Shown here one piece after another: positions 48,488 through 58,717 of a stretch of DNA of 64,000 nt. The DNA lies in assembly GCA_016234745.1 (NCBI GenBank), contig JACRAR010000030.1:62001-126000 (forward strand), given 5' to 3'. The notes under the pieces are model-generated. The model made no database searches. It worked only from the letters and a program-made list of their open reading frames with translations, and was not told the origin of the DNA. The position numbers and the translations under genes are program-made. This DNA is from Betaproteobacteria bacterium (GTDB lineage Bacteria > Pseudomonadota > Gammaproteobacteria > Burkholderiales > Rhodocyclaceae). Every line of letters begins with the position of its first letter. The stretch's first letter is position 1.

Positions 48488-48993
48488 GCGCTACCACCCT
48501 TGATCAGCGCCAGGATGCTGAAATCCGTCTCACCATTGAGCGTGGCTGGCGACACCAGGGCATACACCTGCGCCAGGGCATCGTAGGTCACCTTGGCCAC
48601 CCCCACGCCCTTATTTGCGGCCTTGGCCGTGACCCGATCGGACTGCAGCGTCAATTCCCCCAGGCTGCGCCCAAACCAGACCACCTGGCCCAGACTGGAG
48701 CGTGCCGGTTTGCCCAGGGTGGCGGTGTCGGCATCCTCGAACATCAACTCCTCGGTCACCGTGACCGTGGTTGTCCCATGCGGACTCAGGGAACCTGCCG
48801 AACAGATGGTGTCGGTAATACTGACATCGTCGGTCTTGAAGACCAGGATATAGGCGGTCTCGCCCGGACTGAACGAGCTGCGTCCGCCATTCAGCCCGGT
48901 CGGCCGGGTATCCACCTCAGCCGAGAGATGGCCGGGAACGGCGCTGGCATCATCCGGGTTGCCAAACTGGACGCGAATCGTGGCATTGGCCAT
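48484..48993 (-). CDS. Phage tail protein of unknown function
   Basis: 169 residues, beta-rich and low in charge (MANATIRVQFGNPDDASAVP, GETAYILVFKTDDVSITDTI). Probably a structural decoration or fibre-associated protein. GGAGAAAATTT precedes the ATG. No domain recognised. Confidence 0.6.
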   Translation of the reverse strand: MANATIRVQFGNPDDASAVPGHLSAEVDTRPTGLNGGRSSFSPGETAYILVFKTDDVSITDTICSAGSLSPHGTTTVTVTEELMFEDADTATLGKPARSSLGQVVWFGRSLGELTLQSDRVTAKAANKGVGVAKVTYDALAQVYALVSPATLNGETDFSILALIKGGSA

Positions 48994-49008
48994 AAATTTT
49001 CTCCTTGT

Positions 49009-50922
49009 TTAAACATCCACCAGCACGAACTGCACATCCTCATCGGCATCGAGATGGACATGCCAGTCCAGCGAGGTGGTGGTATAGGTGATCACGAGCA
49101 GGCTGTAGCCTGGAACGGATGAACTCAGGTTGTTCTGGTCGACGGTGATGGCACCAAGATCGGCATGCCGCCAGGTCGCGCTCACGATGCGGGTGATCGG
49201 ATAGCGCACGCTGGCCTGGCCTGCAACGAATTCGACCGTCTCTATTTCGGTGCGAGTTACCTTGCCCAACGTACCGATGATCGTCCCGGGATTCCCGGTG
49301 TGGGTCAGCAGCGCCGTCCGGGGTGTGGCAAGATAAGCGCGCACCGTGCGCTGCCAGGGATTGTCGGGATCTGTAATCGACTCGATCCGGTCATCATTGG
49401 TGCGACCGGCAGATTCTTCATTGGCAATCGTGATTCGGTTGTAGCCCCGCTGCGGGGAGACTTGCGCGCGTGACTCAATCACATCGGCATCCAGGAGACT
49501 GTGCGACAGATTGGCCAAGCCATACTGCGGCACACTCACCGGATGGCGACGGCGGCACAGCACCGAGCCGTCCGGATAACTCTCGACGACACCGCCGATC
49601 GCAGCGACGATATTGCGGGCAGCAGCCAGCGGTGTGGCGCCATCGACCCGCAGCCGATCTGCCGGGATGGTCCACTCCGGCAAATGCCAATCCACCCCAC
49701 CGATCAGCGATTCGACAGCAGCTCGTGCTGAGATGGCCGCCGTCTCATGAATCTGGATCGCCCCGGTAAATGGCGCGTCATACAGCGCCAGCGGAGAGAC
49801 AGCCGTGATCTCGCATTGCCGATCCACAATGGATGCCCGCGAGAAGGTCTTGCCGTCGATGATGAAGGCAAACGACTCCAGGCCCACGGTCAGGCTCAAC
49901 GCATCGCCGATCTGCATCAATGCAAAATTCTCGACCGCCGCAATCTCGATGCGGGCAATCCAGACCGGACTATCTTCATCGCAGGACAGCGTCGCCTTCA
50001 GGATTCGGATCGTCCGTCCGTTCCAGACAAGTTCCGGTGTATTCCATACCGACTGGATGGAAAGATCCTCAACCAGTGCCCAGGGCAGACGGCATGTCCG
50101 CTGCACGGGATTGCGTTCGAGTAGGTGATAGCGCGTTTCCAGGCTTGTGGCCACAGAGGTGGTCAGCCAGTATTCAGACAGCAGGCGGGCAGTGATCGGA
50201 TCGGTCTCGCCATAGTAACTTGCATGCGCGATCGCAACCGACGTGCTGGCCTGCCATGTGCACTGCAGCGTCTGGGCCACAGGAATTGTTTCGCTGTAGC
50301 GACCGATTTGACGGACACCGATTGCCGAGCTGAAATTCCAGGCCGATCGGTTGACCTGTACGACGCCATTTGTCTCGCCATAGTGACTCGTCAATCGCGC
50401 TGCCACCACCAAACTCGTCGCCCAGGAACAGCGTAATACCTGTGCGACAGAATTCGTTTCACCGTAGCCGCTGGTATGCCGGGTCGCGACAATCGAGGAT
50501 GCTCCCCATCCGACCTGGACGGACCGTGTAATAACGCCCATCGATGCATAACGACTCGCATGCCGAACCACGATTGCCCGGCACGCACCCCAGGGCAATT
50601 GAATCGACTTTGCGACAGCAGACGGCTCGCCATAGGGAAGCAAATGCCGCGTCCGTAATTCCGGGTTTGTCGCCCAGACGCAGCGCACTGACCGAGCCAG
50701 GCCAATCGTGTCGCCATAAGGTGCGACCAGGCGGGCCTGCTGCAACTGCGTATAGGACCAGGCAACCTCAAGCTTCAGCAGGATCTGCTGCCCATAGGGC
50801 AGCGTATGCCTGAGCAACACGGGTGTCCATAACGGTGGTGGCGGTGGCGGCGGGGCAACCACCGTTTGCGCCACGACCCCGCCCAGCCGCAAGCTGAGCG
50901 GAATATCGAAACCGATGCTCAT
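49009..50922 (-). CDS. Phage tail protein with nine 28-residue tandem repeats
   Basis: 637 residues. After an N-terminal proline run (VVAPPPPPPPLW) about eight to nine copies of a 28-residue unit follow between residues 35 and 290; the consensus is near YGETxxVAQxLxCxWATS with a preceding RHxS. The C-terminal 340 residues (LVWNGRTIRILKATLSCDED, DGKTFSRASIVDRQCEITA) resemble tail-tip hub proteins of siphophages. The repeats are probably a beta-solenoid-like or spike shaft. Reading frame is intact throughout. Confidence 0.75.
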   Translation of the reverse strand: MSIGFDIPLSLRLGGVVAQTVVAPPPPPPPLWTPVLLRHTLPYGQQILLKLEVAWSYTQLQQARLVAPYGDTIGLARSVRCVWATNPELRTRHLLPYGEPSAVAKSIQLPWGACRAIVVRHASRYASMGVITRSVQVGWGASSIVATRHTSGYGETNSVAQVLRCSWATSLVVAARLTSHYGETNGVVQVNRSAWNFSSAIGVRQIGRYSETIPVAQTLQCTWQASTSVAIAHASYYGETDPITARLLSEYWLTTSVATSLETRYHLLERNPVQRTCRLPWALVEDLSIQSVWNTPELVWNGRTIRILKATLSCDEDSPVWIARIEIAAVENFALMQIGDALSLTVGLESFAFIIDGKTFSRASIVDRQCEITAVSPLALYDAPFTGAIQIHETAAISARAAVESLIGGVDWHLPEWTIPADRLRVDGATPLAAARNIVAAIGGVVESYPDGSVLCRRRHPVSVPQYGLANLSHSLLDADVIESRAQVSPQRGYNRITIANEESAGRTNDDRIESITDPDNPWQRTVRAYLATPRTALLTHTGNPGTIIGTLGKVTRTEIETVEFVAGQASVRYPITRIVSATWRHADLGAITVDQNNLSSSVPGYSLLVITYTTTSLDWHVHLDADEDVQFVLVDV

Positions 50923-50928
50923 GGGGCG

Positions 50929-51828
50929 CTACAGCACCTTCTCCGCAAACGTCTCCGGCGCCGGCAATGCAAAGGCCGGGGTAGTGGATGGATCGCCGCA
51001 CACCAGCGCGATCCATCCGGGGACCACGGGCTCGCCATGGGCGTAACCATCGGTGATCGTCATGACGGCCGTCAGTTCACCCAGCATGGCCGCCGACATC
51101 GGCAAATCCGAACGTGGTATCGGGAAGATCGGGGCAACCATCAAAGCCACCGGAGAACCTACATGGCGCTGGGCCACCAGTGACATCCCGGCAATTGGCG
51201 ACATCAAATCAAAATTGGGCCAGTCGGTATCATCGTTCCATTCCATACCCGACCGGTCCGTCGCATAGGGCGGCAACCAACGCAGGACTGGCGCAGGGTT
51301 TCCCGCGGGTTTGGATTCAAACAAGCCATAGCGCGCCACCACCCCGCTGGTGGTGTCCACGAGATAGCGCCGCATGGGCGTGGCGACGATCAGCGAGGCC
51401 AAACTCAGTCCCGTCGATTGCCCGGCATCCTCAGTCATATGCGCAAGCCACCACCAGCCTTCCGTCCCGTCGCAGGCAAACCAGACCTGCGAAACCAGGG
51501 CACCCGCCAGTTCGTCACTGGCACCGATGATCTGCTCGGTGACCCGAACATCGGAGCCCGCATGCTTGGCTTGTGCACTGATGGCCACCGGCCCCCAGGA
51601 CGTGAAGATGATCATCCAGTGCGGCACATCATCCCCGGCGCCATCGGTGGGCGCTCCGGCCTGGATGAAGTCGAAATATTCCTCTTCGCCCGCGCTCACG
51701 ACATTGTCGGACACGGTGACGAAACCGGACTGTGTCAGCGCACTCTTGATGTCGAGGTAAAGATTGTCATAGAGGTTGGTGGCATCCAGGCCGGCGACAG
51801 GCGCCGTGAGCTTGAGTCCAACTCTCAC
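50929..51828 (-). CDS. Phage tail-associated protein
   Basis: 299 residues from GTG 51828, which overlaps the stop of the preceding gene (GTGA). Contains VSAGEEEYFDFIQAGAPTDG and VRVTEQIIGASDELAGALVS; beta-rich with repeated W residues. By position a tail-tip or receptor-binding component. The longer frame from 51858 overlaps the upstream gene and is not preferred. Confidence 0.65.
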   Translation of the reverse strand: MRVGLKLTAPVAGLDATNLYDNLYLDIKSALTQSGFVTVSDNVVSAGEEEYFDFIQAGAPTDGAGDDVPHWMIIFTSWGPVAISAQAKHAGSDVRVTEQIIGASDELAGALVSQVWFACDGTEGWWWLAHMTEDAGQSTGLSLASLIVATPMRRYLVDTTSGVVARYGLFESKPAGNPAPVLRWLPPYATDRSGMEWNDDTDWPNFDLMSPIAGMSLVAQRHVGSPVALMVAPIFPIPRSDLPMSAAMLGELTAVMTITDGYAHGEPVVPGWIALVCGDPSTTPAFALPAPETFAEKVL

Positions 51829-52832
51829 GCGCTTTCTCCGACAATCGCCAGTGAGCAAAAGTCGTTGGCAAAGCTTCCCGATCCTGCCGGCACGCGCCGT
51901 CGATACCAGACCGGGATGGCTGCGGGTGCCGTCTCAAATGACACCGTGTCGTCCGCCGCCCAGGTTCCACCGAAGGCCGCGGACTTGAGCGTGAAATAGG
52001 CGGTACCGGTGGCCGGGTTGAGCGGTGAGTAATCGGCAGACCGCGATCCCGCTGTTGCCAATGCCCCGGTTACCACCCCGGCCACGGTGAATGCCGTCGG
52101 ACTGGTGAATGTGATCGTCCATTGTTCGGCGATCGCCCCACGATTGTGTGCAGTGAGATTGCCGCCAGTGGTTGTGAGTGTTCCCGCTGCGCTGGTGATC
52201 GCGATATTCGAGAGGCCACCGGCCACCTCGGCAATCTCGCACACGCTTGAAACCAAGGTGTTGGCCGTACCATAGGCAAACGCCAGGGCCGGCTCAAACT
52301 CGATGGTGGCGTAATCGGGACCATAGGTGACCGCCAGGATGGCGACAAACTCTTCATTGCCGCTGCCCCCGGTCACGGCACGGTCGGCCACCCGCAGCGT
52401 GTCGTCTGCCTGGAAGGGTTGGAGGGTGGCGTAGTCACCGTTGTGCTCGCACACCACCTGAATTTGGCTATCTCCTGCCGCCGAAGGGGCATACAGCGTG
52501 CCGATGCCGTAGTCGCGCCCGGCGATCTGGTCCTCGGTATCGGTAGGGGTTCCGACCGAGAAGGTCACGTAGTCCGCCGCCGGGGTCAGCGCATCGAGAA
52601 ACAGCCGGGCACTCATGAGGGCAATATCCTGGCTGCTATTGATGTGAACGAAGGCCTTGCGCCGTCGCACCGATCCGGCAGTGCGCTCCGCTTGAGAGAC
52701 GTCGCCGAAGAGGTTGTTCTTGACCCCGGAGACGATCGTGGCATAGGCCATGCGACCACCGTTTTGCGTGGCCAGTGTGTCGGATACCAGGCTGGCCGGG
52801 CGCCAGACGATGTCGCTTTCATGAATCGGCAT
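51825..52832 (-). CDS. Phage tail protein
   Basis: 335 residues from MPIHESDIVWRPASLVSDTL (GAAAGGAAATCAAG upstream). The frame is open to 52976 but the extra part overlaps the next gene. Rich in A, G, T and V with immunoglobulin-like strands (TLTTTGGNLTAHNRGAIAEQ), as in tail fibre or decoration proteins. Confidence 0.65.
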   Translation of the reverse strand: MPIHESDIVWRPASLVSDTLATQNGGRMAYATIVSGVKNNLFGDVSQAERTAGSVRRRKAFVHINSSQDIALMSARLFLDALTPAADYVTFSVGTPTDTEDQIAGRDYGIGTLYAPSAAGDSQIQVVCEHNGDYATLQPFQADDTLRVADRAVTGGSGNEEFVAILAVTYGPDYATIEFEPALAFAYGTANTLVSSVCEIAEVAGGLSNIAITSAAGTLTTTGGNLTAHNRGAIAEQWTITFTSPTAFTVAGVVTGALATAGSRSADYSPLNPATGTAYFTLKSAAFGGTWAADDTVSFETAPAAIPVWYRRRVPAGSGSFANDFCSLAIVGESA

Positions 52833-52845
52833 CTTGATTTCCTTT

Positions 52846-53226
52846 CTATAAGCTGATGAGCTTGAGGGTGACGAGGAAGAAGTCGGAAGCTCGGGGTTGG
52901 TCATAAGCCCACAAGGGGCGTGCATCCAGAGCGGGTGGTTGGTGATGGCGAAACATGACCTGATAGGTCTCGCCATGGATTAGCAGAACATAGCTCGCAC
53001 CGGGACTGGCCGCCAGTAACGCCAATGCCTCGACCTGACTACGCGTGAGCCACCCGCTGTCCTGAGTGGACTCCAGTGTGATTTCTCTCCCTGCGGGATG
53101 GCCAGCATGAAACACCACGAGAGAGCCCGCCAGCGTGCGTTTGACCGTCTGCGCCACCGCCTGGCTGGCATATTGATCGGTCCACATCAGACCGCTGGGC
53201 AGATTCAAGCTATCGAGCAAAATCAT
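52846..53226 (-). CDS. Phage tail protein, small
   Basis: 126 residues from the ATG at 53226, which overlaps the stop of the 849-residue protein (ATGA). MILLDSLNLPSGLMWTDQYA and VVFHAGHPAGREITLESTQD suggest a beta-rich tail component, similar in size to distal tail adaptors. Confidence 0.6.
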   Translation of the reverse strand: MILLDSLNLPSGLMWTDQYASQAVAQTVKRTLAGSLVVFHAGHPAGREITLESTQDSGWLTRSQVEALALLAASPGASYVLLIHGETYQVMFRHHQPPALDARPLWAYDQPRASDFFLVTLKLISL

Positions 53227-55772
53227 GTCCACACCACATTGACGACCTGCGTCCCGCTTTGCGCCAGAAAGTGCATCTGGCCGTCGTAGTAAGCAGGCAG
53301 CCCATCGGGATAGTCGTCTTCCGACAGAACCGTTCTGGCTACAACCAGCGTCGGGTGCTTCACTACTTCATGAGTGATGGAGCGGTACAGCGAGGTATCG
53401 CTGTAGGCGTTCAACAAGGGCGGAATCAGGGTTTGCTCGATATCAGTGCTGCTCGACCATTGCGCACAGCGGGTGTTCCAGTCATGTCCATCCGCCGCAC
53501 TCGATGCGACCTGGATGCGCGAGCCGTAGCGACTGATGAAGGTGCTGCGACTCATCGTCGCGGATTTGGTGACTTCAAAGTTCTCCCAGGTCCAACGTGC
53601 GGCCTCGTACTGCTGATTGCCATCCAGCGTGATGGGTCTGGCCATCGACCAGGGATCCCAGACCACGGTGTAGGGCATCGTCACCACCCCGGCCTTGAAA
53701 CGCCATTCATAGACGGCATAAAACCCGGTCGTCACACAATCGGCATACCAGAACGCATCAGAAGTTTGCGTCGGCTGGCCAGTGACCCAATCCTGATAGG
53801 CCCAGCCCACCCAGGTCTGTTGGGCGACAATGGTTCTGACGCCGTTAGCCGTCGACGTGACTGCCATGGTCAGGGGCGACTCGTCACCCATCCAGCGCGG
53901 TGTAATGGTGGTGGCTGTCAGGCACTCGACGTTGCCGGTGGGAAACTGGCTGCGGGTCACGCCGGGCGTGGCGATTTTTCTTTGTCCGCGGATGCGGATG
54001 GTGACGGTGAGTCCCGTGTTGTAGTCACTGCCCAGGGTGCTGCCGGGATCCGCATCGAATTCGAAGATCGGTTGCGTGCCGGGGATCGACGACGAACCTG
54101 AGGGTTGATGCCAGATGCGCTGGCCGCTTGGATCGTAAAATCCCCAGCACTCGGCCTGTTGGCCGTCGTTGGTGGCCAGCAAGAAGGCAGTGAGGTAGGT
54201 ATCAAAGTAGACGCCATCGGCATAGACGTTCTTGGTCAGGGCGATACCAACCAGATTCTTGCTGGCCGCCACGCCCTGGGTGAAGTCAGCCATGGTGAAG
54301 TCATGCCGACCACCATCGAGGGTATTCAGAGGCAGCAGGAACTCGACCAGGCCGCTCTGGGTTTTGCGCGACAGATTGCGGATCACGATAGCATCCGCTC
54401 GCCGGTAGGTTCCTGTCAGTCCCAGGCTGCCCAGTGGAATGATCGCCGCAATGCAGGCATCGAAATCGAAATCGTTGATCACCCGGACACGCACCAGGAT
54501 GCCCACGCCGAAGACAGCCTGAATGCCTTCCAGGCGGAATGCCGCCTTGTACTGCTTGATGGTCTTGAGCACCACCGTCTCGCGAAACACCGCTTGGTCC
54601 GACAGAAACGGTGCCGTGTAGAGGTTGAGGAACTGGGGCTCGGTAATCGTCGTGCTGGCGCGCTCGCACAAGACCCCTTCATAGCGCACGTCGACCTGGG
54701 TGAGCGTCATCGCAAAACCGATCACACCCGATTCATGCACCCAGGTGCCCTCCGGATCGAAGAACAAGCCCTCATCGGGGGCGGCGAAGCTGTGCCAGTT
54801 GAAACTGCCGTCATATCCCCGACCGGCATTGGGCGTGATGAGCCATGAGGCAGCGGTGTTGGTGACCGGCGTGATCCAATCGGTGAACCCGAAATACCGG
54901 CCACTGTCCTGGTGGGTATAGCGATGGACCACCTGCCAGCGCGGACCCAGGGCACTGGGCAGCGGAAAGCCGGGCAACTCGAGGCTCATCCGGGTGACAT
55001 CAAAGGCTTCCCCACGTTCGGCCAGAGCGGGCGAGGGCGGCGGATTTTGAATCGGGGTCCAGATCACGTAGTGATTGAAGATCTGGTTGTTCTGGATACG
55101 CCAACTCCCTCCCGTAAAGGCCTTATAGATGACCGTGGCCCAGGGTAACGGCTGAGCGGCCGCGTCAAACACGAAGGCGCCGGCAAACTCGCCGGTACCG
55201 TGATGCGTGGGCGCAGCTTCCGTCGTTTGAAACCGGGTGTTCTCCGGATAGGCATTGCACCCGACCGACGCCCGGTTCAGGATGTAGTACGGCACCGGTG
55301 GGCAGGTGGTTTCCGGTGTTCCGTTTGCTGTACCACCCGTGCCAGTCTGGCCGCCGGAGGCTGTGCCGGTGCCGCCGGTGCTATTGCTGCCAGCAGCAGC
55401 ACTCTTGCCAAACGGAATCGGGATCACCGCGCGCATCGTGGGCTCTCCCTGCCGCGCAGATGATCCACCCGGGTGCGTCATCAGCCGTGAAGCGACGACA
55501 ACGGACACGCCGGATTTTGGTTCGACCGGAGTGGCAAACCGACTGGCCTCACATTGCGCGACAGCCTCTGCACGCGCTTCGAGCACGCTTTGCGCCAGTT
55601 GTGTGCGCTGCACGACCTGCGGTCGCCAGGATTCGGTGAACGCGGTGAGCGAATCGAGCCAGTCGAGCAGTTGCTTGTCGCAAGGGCTGACCAGGCCTGC
55701 GGCAATCATGTCGTTGAGGGTCGGTGCTTCACAGGTGTAGAAGTGCACCGAGACTGATTGCGCTTCGCTCAT
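53223..55772 (-). CDS. Large phage tail/minor tail protein
   Basis: 849 residues. An N-terminal helix segment (FTESWRPQVVQRTQLAQSVL) is followed by a Gly/Thr-rich linker (TGGTGTASGGQTGTGGTANG) at about 130-150, then a long beta-rich part with many W and Y. No enzymatic motif was recognised. Position next to the tape measure and its size suggest the host-recognition or tail-tip complex. Overlaps the tape-measure gene by 4 bases. Confidence 0.7.
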   Translation of the reverse strand: MSEAQSVSVHFYTCEAPTLNDMIAAGLVSPCDKQLLDWLDSLTAFTESWRPQVVQRTQLAQSVLEARAEAVAQCEASRFATPVEPKSGVSVVVASRLMTHPGGSSARQGEPTMRAVIPIPFGKSAAAGSNSTGGTGTASGGQTGTGGTANGTPETTCPPVPYYILNRASVGCNAYPENTRFQTTEAAPTHHGTGEFAGAFVFDAAAQPLPWATVIYKAFTGGSWRIQNNQIFNHYVIWTPIQNPPPSPALAERGEAFDVTRMSLELPGFPLPSALGPRWQVVHRYTHQDSGRYFGFTDWITPVTNTAASWLITPNAGRGYDGSFNWHSFAAPDEGLFFDPEGTWVHESGVIGFAMTLTQVDVRYEGVLCERASTTITEPQFLNLYTAPFLSDQAVFRETVVLKTIKQYKAAFRLEGIQAVFGVGILVRVRVINDFDFDACIAAIIPLGSLGLTGTYRRADAIVIRNLSRKTQSGLVEFLLPLNTLDGGRHDFTMADFTQGVAASKNLVGIALTKNVYADGVYFDTYLTAFLLATNDGQQAECWGFYDPSGQRIWHQPSGSSSIPGTQPIFEFDADPGSTLGSDYNTGLTVTIRIRGQRKIATPGVTRSQFPTGNVECLTATTITPRWMGDESPLTMAVTSTANGVRTIVAQQTWVGWAYQDWVTGQPTQTSDAFWYADCVTTGFYAVYEWRFKAGVVTMPYTVVWDPWSMARPITLDGNQQYEAARWTWENFEVTKSATMSRSTFISRYGSRIQVASSAADGHDWNTRCAQWSSSTDIEQTLIPPLLNAYSDTSLYRSITHEVVKHPTLVVARTVLSEDDYPDGLPAYYDGQMHFLAQSGTQVVNVVWT

Positions 55773-58717
55773 GCTGCCCTCGACAATTCGCGCAAGGCGG
55801 AGGCCAGGGCCATGGCGGTGTCGCGCGAGGATTGCACCGTGTGCGATTTGCTTCCCACATGAAAGCGCAGATCGACGACATCGCGGGCAGGTGTAACAGG
55901 TGCTCCGGCTGTCATGGCGAAGTTGGTCACCATGCCGCCTAGGGCAAATTTCGGCATGGGCGGCAGGAAGCCAGCATTCAACGCCGCAAAAAATCCTTCA
56001 CCGAACTTCCTCACACTGGCAGCACGCATGACGAACTCACCCTGCGACAAGAGGGCCGGCACCGAGTCCGAGGTCTCGGTGCCCGGGCCGAAGATGCGGC
56101 CGGTCATCGGCTTGAACCCCTGCATGAGGGCACGCCCGCCGGCAGCGAGTTTTTGGATCAGGCCGCCCTGGGCATTGGTACGCACCTGCTGCACATAGAT
56201 CGTGTGGGTGCTGGAAGTCGGCCGCACGAGTTCCGCCAGGGCCTGCCGATAGAAGGCTAGATTAGGTTCTGGCGTATGCGTGGCCGAGGTGGGCTTGCCC
56301 AGCACCAGCTGCGCATCGGTGACGAATGCCTGCAACTCGCGCCGGGGCTGATCAAAGGACACCAGGGCCGGAATCGGAATGCCGGCATTCGACAGACTCG
56401 TCTTGAGGCGATCGATGTCGGCAACCACCCGGCTGGTATCGGCATTGACCTGTGCCGTGAGCTCGAGATTGCCCGTATCCGACTTGAGCTTGTCGAGACT
56501 GTCTTGAGCCGCCTTGGTGTCAGCCTGGATCCTGGCGACGAGTTGCAGCGATTCGGTCAGGGCAGAGATCTTGTCGATGCCGGCTTTGGCGGCTTCGATA
56601 TCGACATTGAGTTTCAGGGTGTCTTGCGACAGCATGCGCTGGCGCAACTTGTCGAGCTCAACCGACACTTCAGCCAAGGCGCGTTTGGCTACGTCTGCTC
56701 CCTCTCCCGCAGCGGCGGCCGCCTGCTTGTGGGCACTGCCCAAGCCCTTCAACGCCGCATCGGCAATGCCGGCCGATTCCCTGATCTGACCGATCGCATT
56801 CGCCGCTGCCGAAGCTTCCGAGACCACGGTCTGCGTCACCGTCTTGCCGTTCTGCTCGACCTGGCGCGTCACGGCGGATGCCGAACGCTCCGCCAACGCA
56901 ATACTGTCTTCGGCAAGTTTCCGGGCCTGCTCGAAATTGCCCGTGGCCAATGCCGCGCGGGCTTGGGATTGTTTCTCGTCCACCTGGCGCTGCCGGTCCT
57001 GGTAGGCCGACAGCTCATCCATGCCCTTGCGGGCCAGTTCGCGAATGCGGTCCTCGGTTGCCAGCCGCAGATTGAGTCGTGCTTCATCGGCGGCCTTGGC
57101 GGCGGCCAGATGACGCTGCTCTTCGGCAATCAACCGGTCGATGGTGCCGCGATAGGCCGATTCGAGTTGGCCATAGATGCTGATGCGCGCCTCGATCGCC
57201 TCACGCTCGACCGCCTTGGCATCCTGGCCGGCGGCACGCGCCAGCGCCACCGCCTGGGCGTAGGTCGCCCGCCAGGCTTCTTCCATTTGCTGGGCGCCAG
57301 CCCGAACGGCGGTGAGCTTCTCTTGTTCGGAAGTCAGCAGGATCTGGGTGGCTTCGCGGATCCGCGAATATTCCGAGCGCGTCGAGTTTTGTGCAGCGGC
57401 TTCCTGGCGCTTGTAGTTGGCCTCGATGTCGGCCAGCCGCGCATCCCAGATGGTCTTGATATCACCGGCCACCTGTTTGTAACTTGCCGAGAGCTGCTTG
57501 ACGGTTTCGCCCGCCTTCTTGATCTCCGTATCCAGGGCGTGCCGGATAGCTTCATCGGCGTCACTGGCGGCACCCTGGATGGCGCGCAGCGCTTCACTGG
57601 TGCCGGGCAGTCCGGCTTTCAGGCGTTCGGCCGCCTGCGCCGCGAGTTCCATCTGGGTCTTGACGCTGACCGTGCCGGTACCGGCCAGTTCCGCCATGGC
57701 GCGGGAGAGTGCCAGGACTTGATCACGTTGCCGGTTGAGTTCGTCCAGGGCGCGATTCGATGAACGAATCTCCTGCACCCAATTGACGATGCCGCGTCCC
57801 ATCTCCCATAACGCCACCGCTGCCATGATCGGCAGGAAGCGCGTGAAGGCGAGTTTCAAGAGACTGACGGCCTCCAGCAGCTTGGCCACCGCCGCCACAC
57901 CCTTGACGGCCAGGAAGGCCACCAGCACTTCACCCAGCACGCGCACCACGTTCATGATCGCATCGCCATGGCTGGCCAAGGACACCAGCGCATCGGCCAG
58001 GTGCTGCAGGGCCGGCAGCGCCGCTTCCGCCACTTTCATGGCGATGCCCTGCAAGGCTTGCTTGACGGTATTGAGGGTGTCGTTGAATTTCTCGGCGGCG
58101 CGAGCGGTCTTGTCGCTGACCTCGAGGCCGAGTTCCTTGAACTTGGTCTTGAGTTCCTCGATGCCGGTGCGACCCTGGTTGAGAAACGGGATCAGGTCGA
58201 TGCCGCTTTTGCCGAAGAGCTTTACCGCCAGGGCGGACTTTTCTGCGCCGTCGGGCATGGCGGCAAAGGCAGATGCCAAGTCCAGAAGAACTTCTTCGGT
58301 GGGACGCAATTGTCCGGCCGTGTCTTTGACCGAGACGCCCAGGCGCAGGAAGGTGTCAGCCTGCTCCCTGGAGCCGCCCGCCGCCTCGACCATGGCGCTG
58401 GAGAGTTTTTTGATGCCCTTGGCCAGTCCCTCCAGCGAAACGCCGGATTGTTCGGCAATCGGCCGCAGGAGCGACAAGGACTCGACCGACATGCCGGTCT
58501 TTTGCGAGAGTTTGGCCAGACTGTCCGCCGTCTCCAGGGCGTGCTTGCCAGCGGCCACCAGACCCGCCACCGACAAGGCGGCACCGAGCCCGGTGAGCAG
58601 ACTATTGACCTTGCTGGCGGCACTCGACAGTCCCTCCAGGTTCGACTTGGCCGAGGCGAACGCCTGCCGGGTCTGGTCGATTGCGGTGATCAGGATCTGG
58701 GCACGATCAGAGGCCAT
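55769..58717 (-). CDS. Tail tape measure protein
   Basis: 982 residues. The start MASDRAQILITAIDQTRQAF and the region QKTGMSVESLSLLRPIAEQS are typical tape-measure features. Long alpha-helical coiled-coil stretches (EARLNLRLATEDRIRELARK) surround a hydrophobic segment (VSLLKLAFTRFLPIMAAVAL). The length would correspond to a tail of roughly 150 nm if it follows the usual 1.5 angstrom per residue rule. Overlaps the upstream gene by 11 bases. Confidence 0.9.
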   Translation of the reverse strand: MASDRAQILITAIDQTRQAFASAKSNLEGLSSAASKVNSLLTGLGAALSVAGLVAAGKHALETADSLAKLSQKTGMSVESLSLLRPIAEQSGVSLEGLAKGIKKLSSAMVEAAGGSREQADTFLRLGVSVKDTAGQLRPTEEVLLDLASAFAAMPDGAEKSALAVKLFGKSGIDLIPFLNQGRTGIEELKTKFKELGLEVSDKTARAAEKFNDTLNTVKQALQGIAMKVAEAALPALQHLADALVSLASHGDAIMNVVRVLGEVLVAFLAVKGVAAVAKLLEAVSLLKLAFTRFLPIMAAVALWEMGRGIVNWVQEIRSSNRALDELNRQRDQVLALSRAMAELAGTGTVSVKTQMELAAQAAERLKAGLPGTSEALRAIQGAASDADEAIRHALDTEIKKAGETVKQLSASYKQVAGDIKTIWDARLADIEANYKRQEAAAQNSTRSEYSRIREATQILLTSEQEKLTAVRAGAQQMEEAWRATYAQAVALARAAGQDAKAVEREAIEARISIYGQLESAYRGTIDRLIAEEQRHLAAAKAADEARLNLRLATEDRIRELARKGMDELSAYQDRQRQVDEKQSQARAALATGNFEQARKLAEDSIALAERSASAVTRQVEQNGKTVTQTVVSEASAAANAIGQIRESAGIADAALKGLGSAHKQAAAAAGEGADVAKRALAEVSVELDKLRQRMLSQDTLKLNVDIEAAKAGIDKISALTESLQLVARIQADTKAAQDSLDKLKSDTGNLELTAQVNADTSRVVADIDRLKTSLSNAGIPIPALVSFDQPRRELQAFVTDAQLVLGKPTSATHTPEPNLAFYRQALAELVRPTSSTHTIYVQQVRTNAQGGLIQKLAAGGRALMQGFKPMTGRIFGPGTETSDSVPALLSQGEFVMRAASVRKFGEGFFAALNAGFLPPMPKFALGGMVTNFAMTAGAPVTPARDVVDLRFHVGSKSHTVQSSRDTAMALASALRELSRAA

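Noticed and set aside
49250-50850. Regularly spaced DNA repeats considered as a CRISPR array
   Set aside because: The 84-base spacing is a multiple of 3, the units diverge at DNA level and keep one reading frame: they are protein repeats in a tail gene.
56276-57763. 495-codon plus-strand frame
   Set aside because: Antisense shadow of the tape measure gene.
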